A DNA stretch of 64,000 bases from Coffea arabica (lineage: Eukaryota; Streptophyta; Magnoliopsida; Gentianales; Rubiaceae): positions 4,064,525-4,128,524 of the forward strand of contig NC_092330.1 in NCBI RefSeq assembly GCF_036785885.1, read 5' to 3'. A program made the position numbers and the translations under genes. Each line of letters opens with the position of its first letter. The stretch's first letter is position 1. Below are positions 59,539-64,000 of this stretch, one piece after another. The notes under the pieces were generated by a model that did no database searches, was not told the DNA's origin, and saw nothing but the letters and a program-made list of their open reading frames with translations.

Positions 59539-62500
59539 GTGTTTCAAAATGAAGAAAAAAACAAATTTAGTTCAAGTTTTAGATTGATAGATGAGATATT
59601 TGATGATGCTTTTGATCTAAGCATGTTAGAAAGAAGCAAAAAGACAAACTTAAATATGCTGACTGAGCATATGAAGTTTACTGTCGATTCTTCTGTTTTT
59701 CAGCCATATTCTCCTCTTGTAATCAACAGTGAGAATGACATTTGTGAAAATCGCTTTGTTGAAACATGTGTTTTACAAAATCACATCGATAGGAATCTAA
59801 TTGTGCCAACTAACTGCAGAGGTAAAAATGTTTGCTTTCCTCCAGAAAATGCTGGAGGAATTCATTATACCTCTAATTCTACTGACGATCATTGTTTGCT
59901 CACAATGAATTCATCTTTAATCAATCTGTTTGGTGTTCAGCCTGCAGGTTTATCACAAGTGAACTGCAATGAGCAATCATTTGTTATAGAAAATCAGTTT
60001 CAGAGTGAGCAAGTCACAAATGTTAAACGGAGAAATGGTTATTCTGAAATATCAAATCTAGACATGCAACTAACTAATTATACTCCTCCCCTCTTTGTGA
60101 ATAGGCATATACCTATAATAGGTAGTACTCCAGTTATATCTTATGATAACACGCCTCTTGAATATTCTGACATATATGCTGGAGAGGTGATAAATAAGAA
60201 AGAATATAGAAGGCAAGCCTACTTTAGATGGAAAAAGAAAAGATTGAGAGCAAAGTCTAGATCAATTGCTTCTACAAATATAACTGAAAAGCAAACAAGC
60301 ACCACAATTGTTAATGAGTGTTCCTCAGTTGTTGATGTTCAGCGTAGTTCTCGGTGTCGTTCGAAGCATCGCAAATCATCTCTCAAAAAAACTCAGCCAG
60401 GTCTAGAGTTAATACTTTTAAGTTTTCTAATATGTTTTTCTCCACTGCCATTAAAATCAATTGAATGGTTTGGTTACTAAATGCTCTAAAATAATTGTAT
60501 TTTAGGAAGAGGGTGCAAAACAGGAAGAGCTTTGTTGGATATAATTCCTGACAAAGCTGATATCCTACCAACCCAACTAGATTGTCCTTATTGCGGAGCC
60601 AAGAAGTTTTTTTCTGAGACAACATATTTTTGTTGTCAAGATGGTGAAGTTGTTTTGGCTAAAAATAAAATTCTAGATATCTTTAAAGAATTATTGACTT
60701 CATCTTCACAAGAGGCACAATCTTTTAGAACTCTTATTAGAACATATAATAATCATTTTGGATTCACTTCCTTCGGTGTTAAAGCTGATCAAACTCTCTC
60801 AAAAAGGAATAAAGGAATTTACACTTTTAGAATTCAAGGACAAGTATATCACTTTCTGAATGATTTCAGTTCAAGCAATGGTCATAATAATAATTTGCAG
60901 TTATATTTCAATGACTTTGAAACTGAAGTAAACAATCGATTAGCAGCTTGTCTTAGACTATCCGAAACTGTAATTAGGAAAATTATGCAAGTTCTTGAGG
61001 CTAATCCATATGCAAAATTCTTTAGAAATTTGAGAGAGATACCTAATTTAGATAACTACTGCATTGTGTTAAAAACTCTACCTGGTGTTGATCAAAGAGT
61101 ATATAATAGACCAACAACTTCACAAGTTGCAGGCTTGTGGGTTGAGGGGCAACAAAATGGAGAAACCAACAGGCGTGATATTAGAGTTCATACCCATAGT
61201 GGTACTTCAAAAAATATACAATACTATTATAGATGTTATGATCCACTCCAATATCCAATACTTTTTCCTTTTGGTGATCTTGGTTGGCACCAAGGAATAC
61301 CAAAGAAAGGAGCAAAAGTAAATGGAAGAAAGGGGAAAAAAAGCAACCTGTAGCAGATTTGATTTCCCCTGAAAATGATGCTACCGCAGAACAACTAATC
61401 CAAAATGAAGAATATGGTTAGTATAATAACTATATACCATGATCTTTCATTTTACGTATTTAATATTTATGATTACACATTTAATGACGTACTGTTATTA
61501 TTTCCACAGCAATGAAAAACATACATGAAGATCCAAATTTTGTGTCCCTTCGAGAATATTATTGTTATAAACTTAAGATTAGGGACAATGATGAATCTTG
61601 GTTATTACATTTTGCTCGCCTCCAACAACAGTATTGTTGATCAATATGTGAAGCTTGAGACACAAAGGCTCGACTTCTATAGATTACAACAAGAGGAAAT
61701 TAGGAGAGAGTTCTTGAAAGGCATAATAGACGCTTTAGGATCAGGTGAGAGTCAACACATGTAATGTTGGCCAGCGTATTATATTACCACCATCCTTTAT
61801 TGGAAGGCCAAGAAATATGAGACGTAAATACATGGATGCAATGACATTAGTACAAAAGTATGGTAAACCAGATATATTTCTGACCATGACTTGCAATCCT
61901 AATTGGCCAAAAATAAAAGAGCACTTAATAGACAAAGAAGAGGCACAAAACAGACCAGATTTGCTTGCTAGAGTATTTCATGCTAAGTTAGAGCAGCTTA
62001 AAGATGAACTTCTGAAAAAATGCATCTTTGGTGAAGTGTCAGCTTATACTTATGTCATTGAATACCAAAAACGTGGACTGCCACATACACACTTTTTGCT
62101 AATTTTAAAGTCAAAATTCAAGATGTATACCCCTGAAGAATATGATAAAATTGTCTGTGCTGAGATACCAAATAAAGAGAAAAATGAACATCTATATAAT
62201 TTGGTCATTAAACATATGCTTCATGGACCATGTGGTTCACTTGATCCAACAAGTGTATGCATGAGAAAAAATGGAACTTGCAAGAATAATTTTCCTAAAA
62301 ATTTCTGTGAGGAAACTATCCAAACTCTTAATGCATATCCTGAATATCGAAGGAGAGATGATGGAGTTCAAATTAAGATTAAATCAGCTCTTTTAGATAA
62401 CAGATGGGTTGTACAATACAATCCATATCTTTTGGCTAAATTTGATTGCCATCTTAATGTTGAAATATGCTCTACAATTAAGGCAGTCAAGTACATTTAC

Positions 62501-63180
62501 AAGTATATCTATAAAGGTCATGATAGAACTAACTTTTGTGTAGTAAATAATAAATCTGATTCAGAAATTGATGAAATTAAACAATATGTATCAGCTAGGT
62601 GGGTCTCTCCATCTAAGGCAGCATGGAGAATTTTTAGATTCTGTATGAGTGAAATAAAGCCACCTATTATTCATTTACAATTACATTTGGAGAATTATCA
62701 GCCAATGAGTTTCAAAAAAACAGCTAATCTTCAAAATATTGTCAATAACTATCATTTGAAAAAAACAATGCTCACTCAATTTTTTTACATGAATAGGACA
62801 GATAAAGCAGCTCAGGATCTAAATTGTACTTATGTAGAGTTTCCTGATCATTTTGTCTGGTTACCTAAGCAAAAATACTGGAAATTGAGAGAAAGAGGTG
62901 AATCAATAGGTCGAATAATGGCTGCTCATCCTTCTGAAGGAGAACGATACTACTTAAGATTACTCTTATCAAAGGTTCGATGTCCAACTTCATTTGATGA
63001 CTTAAGAACCTTTGATGGAGTTCAAGTAGAAACATTCCAAGAAGCAGCATTAATTCGAGGCTTGTTACAAAATGATAACAGCCAAGAAATTTGTTTACAA
63101 GAAGCCTCACTTTTTCATATGCCCTACGAAATGAGGTGACTTTTTGTAACACTTTTGGTTTATTCTTGCCCTAATGACCC
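59539..63180 (+). pseudogene. Helitron Rep protein, N-terminal and HUH parts, broken
   Basis: Exon 1 (about 59539-60400) encodes a basic N-terminal region (NKKEYRRQAYFRWKKKRLRA) with no certain ATG start. After an intron (60401-60505), exon 2 reads GRGCKTGRALLDIIPDKADI, a CPYCGAKKF finger-like motif and PLQYPILFPFGDLGWHQGIP. A third exon starts at 61510. The Rep core follows from about 61745: KYGKPDIFLTMTCNPNWP, the HUH motif in GLPHTHFLLIL and the tyrosine pair in KYIYKYIYKGHD. Breaks are frameshifts near 61340, 61630 and 61755, and TGA codons at 63137-63139 and about 63215. Confidence 0.85.
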
Positions 63181-63241
63181 AAAGGCATTGTGGCAAAATT
63201 TTGAATCTTCTATGTGAGAAAATTTTGTCAAATGTTCAGCA

Positions 63242-64000
63242 ATGACATCTGCACAAGTGAAAAGAAATGTCTTGCAACAAATTGATGGATTTTTGCAATC
63301 CATGGGAAAAAGTATACATTCATATAATTTGATTCCCACTGGATTCTCTTATGAAAATATAGAGAATGAAACTCGAGAATTAAGAGCAGAAAGAAACATT
63401 GTCATTTCAGAAACTGACTTAAATGCAATTGCGCTACTCAATGAAAAACAGAAAAAAGCATTCGTAGTCATATCTGAGAGAATTTACTCAGATAGACCTG
63501 GGGTTTTTTCATTGACGGTCCAGGTGGTATTGGAAAAACGTTTCTGTATAAAGCTTTGTTAGCTGATGTTAGATCTAAAGATTATCTTGCTCTTGCTACA
63601 GCTACATCAGGAATTGCAGCTTCCATTTTACCAGGTGGAAAGACTGCACATCCCAGATTTAAAATTCCAATAGATATCTTTGATGGTGCAACATGTCGGG
63701 TCAGTAAACAAACTTCTTTAGCTGCAATGATCAAGGAAGCAAAACTCGTAATCTGGGATGAAGCACCAATGTCTAAAAAGGCAGCAATTGAAGCTTTAGA
63801 TGATCTCTTAAGAGATTTAATGAATTCAGAAGAAATATTTGGGGGAAAGGTAGTTGTGCTTGGTGGAGATTTTAGACAAACATTACCAGTTGTTAGAAAA
63901 GGAACAAAAGCTGAAATGATAAATGCATGTTTGATAAATTCTCCATTATGGCACAAATTAGAGAAATTGCAATTAACAGAGAACATGAGAGCAAAATTAG
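63242..64000 (+). pseudogene. Helitron PIF1-type helicase domain, frameshifted, partial
   Basis: It follows the Rep part. After NEKQKKAFVVISERI the frame shifts by one base at a T run near 63505, inside the segment leading to Walker A (GPGGIGKTFLYKALL, where GPGGTGKT is usual). Then come ATATSGIAASILPGGKTAHP, Walker B VIWDEAPMSKK and GGDFRQTLPVV. The domain continues past the window end, so its C-terminal helicase motifs are not seen. Confidence 0.88.

Larger units (their letters stand above)
59539..64000 (+). mobile_element. Decayed autonomous Helitron (RepHel), runs off the window
   Basis: The order N-terminal region, Rep/HUH endonuclease and PIF1-type helicase on one strand is diagnostic for plant Helitrons, which move by rolling-circle replication. 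Neither terminus is identified: the 5' TC end is not obvious upstream and the 3' CTRR hairpin end would lie beyond 64000. At least four frameshifts and two stop codons make this copy non-functional. Confidence 0.85.

Overview
This is nuclear DNA from a flowering plant, most likely a woody eudicot; the species cannot be told from the sequence alone. The evidence is spliced gene fragments very close to plant PP6-type phosphatase (FyPP) and DEAD-box helicase RH35, AT-rich intergenic DNA, and many plant transposons: LINEs, PIF/Harbinger, hAT, Mutator-like, TRIM, long LTR-like units and a Helitron. No rRNA, tRNA, CRISPR array or prokaryotic operon was seen. No host gene in the window is clearly intact.

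Layout. 1-7.4 kb: intergenic DNA with a 5'-truncated LINE (17-bp target-site duplication, TSD), an 893-bp Mutator-like MITE (perfect 9-bp TSD), an hAT-like element and a 52-bp minisatellite. 7.4-9.3 kb: the last four exons of an FyPP pseudogene. 9.9-16.7 kb: nested hAT elements, a small MITE, an LTR-like unit with its own TATA box, and a (GA)n tract. 16.7-20.4 kb: a 3.65-kb TG...CA unit (A) that looks like a solo LTR. 20.5-38.15 kb: a related unit (B) split by two stacks of nested insertions. Stack one is a LINE (16-bp TSD) that received a 9.8-kb PIF/Harbinger element (TTA TSD). That element holds a broken Myb-like gene, a broken DDE transposase and an intact third gene. Stack two is an hAT in B, a second hAT in the first, a TRIM cluster in the second, and a third hAT in the TRIM.

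Unit B ends about 130 bp upstream of an RH35 helicase start codon. The block holding most of stack two, the RH35 core promoter, exon 1 and the start of intron 1 (with a LINE fragment) is present three times in direct tandem, from about 34.8 to 52.9 kb. Only the third copy continues into RH35 exon 2 (54.26-55.13 kb), which carries an in-frame stop. Copy 2 has a nonsense codon in exon 1, and in copy 1 exon 1 is cut by a deletion that fuses it to the LINE.

56.3-57.4 kb holds three more FyPP exons. They end exactly at the exon boundary where the 7.4-kb fragment begins, so two halves of one gene type lie 47 kb apart in reversed order. From about 59.5 kb to the end is a decayed autonomous Helitron (Rep domain, then a PIF1 helicase that runs off the window).

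Most promising lead: the intact 391-aa gene carried inside the Harbinger TIRs, which looks like the 'putative plant transposon protein' family, next to a decayed transposase and Myb-like gene. Second: the dated nest of insertions and the partial triplication at the RH35 promoter.
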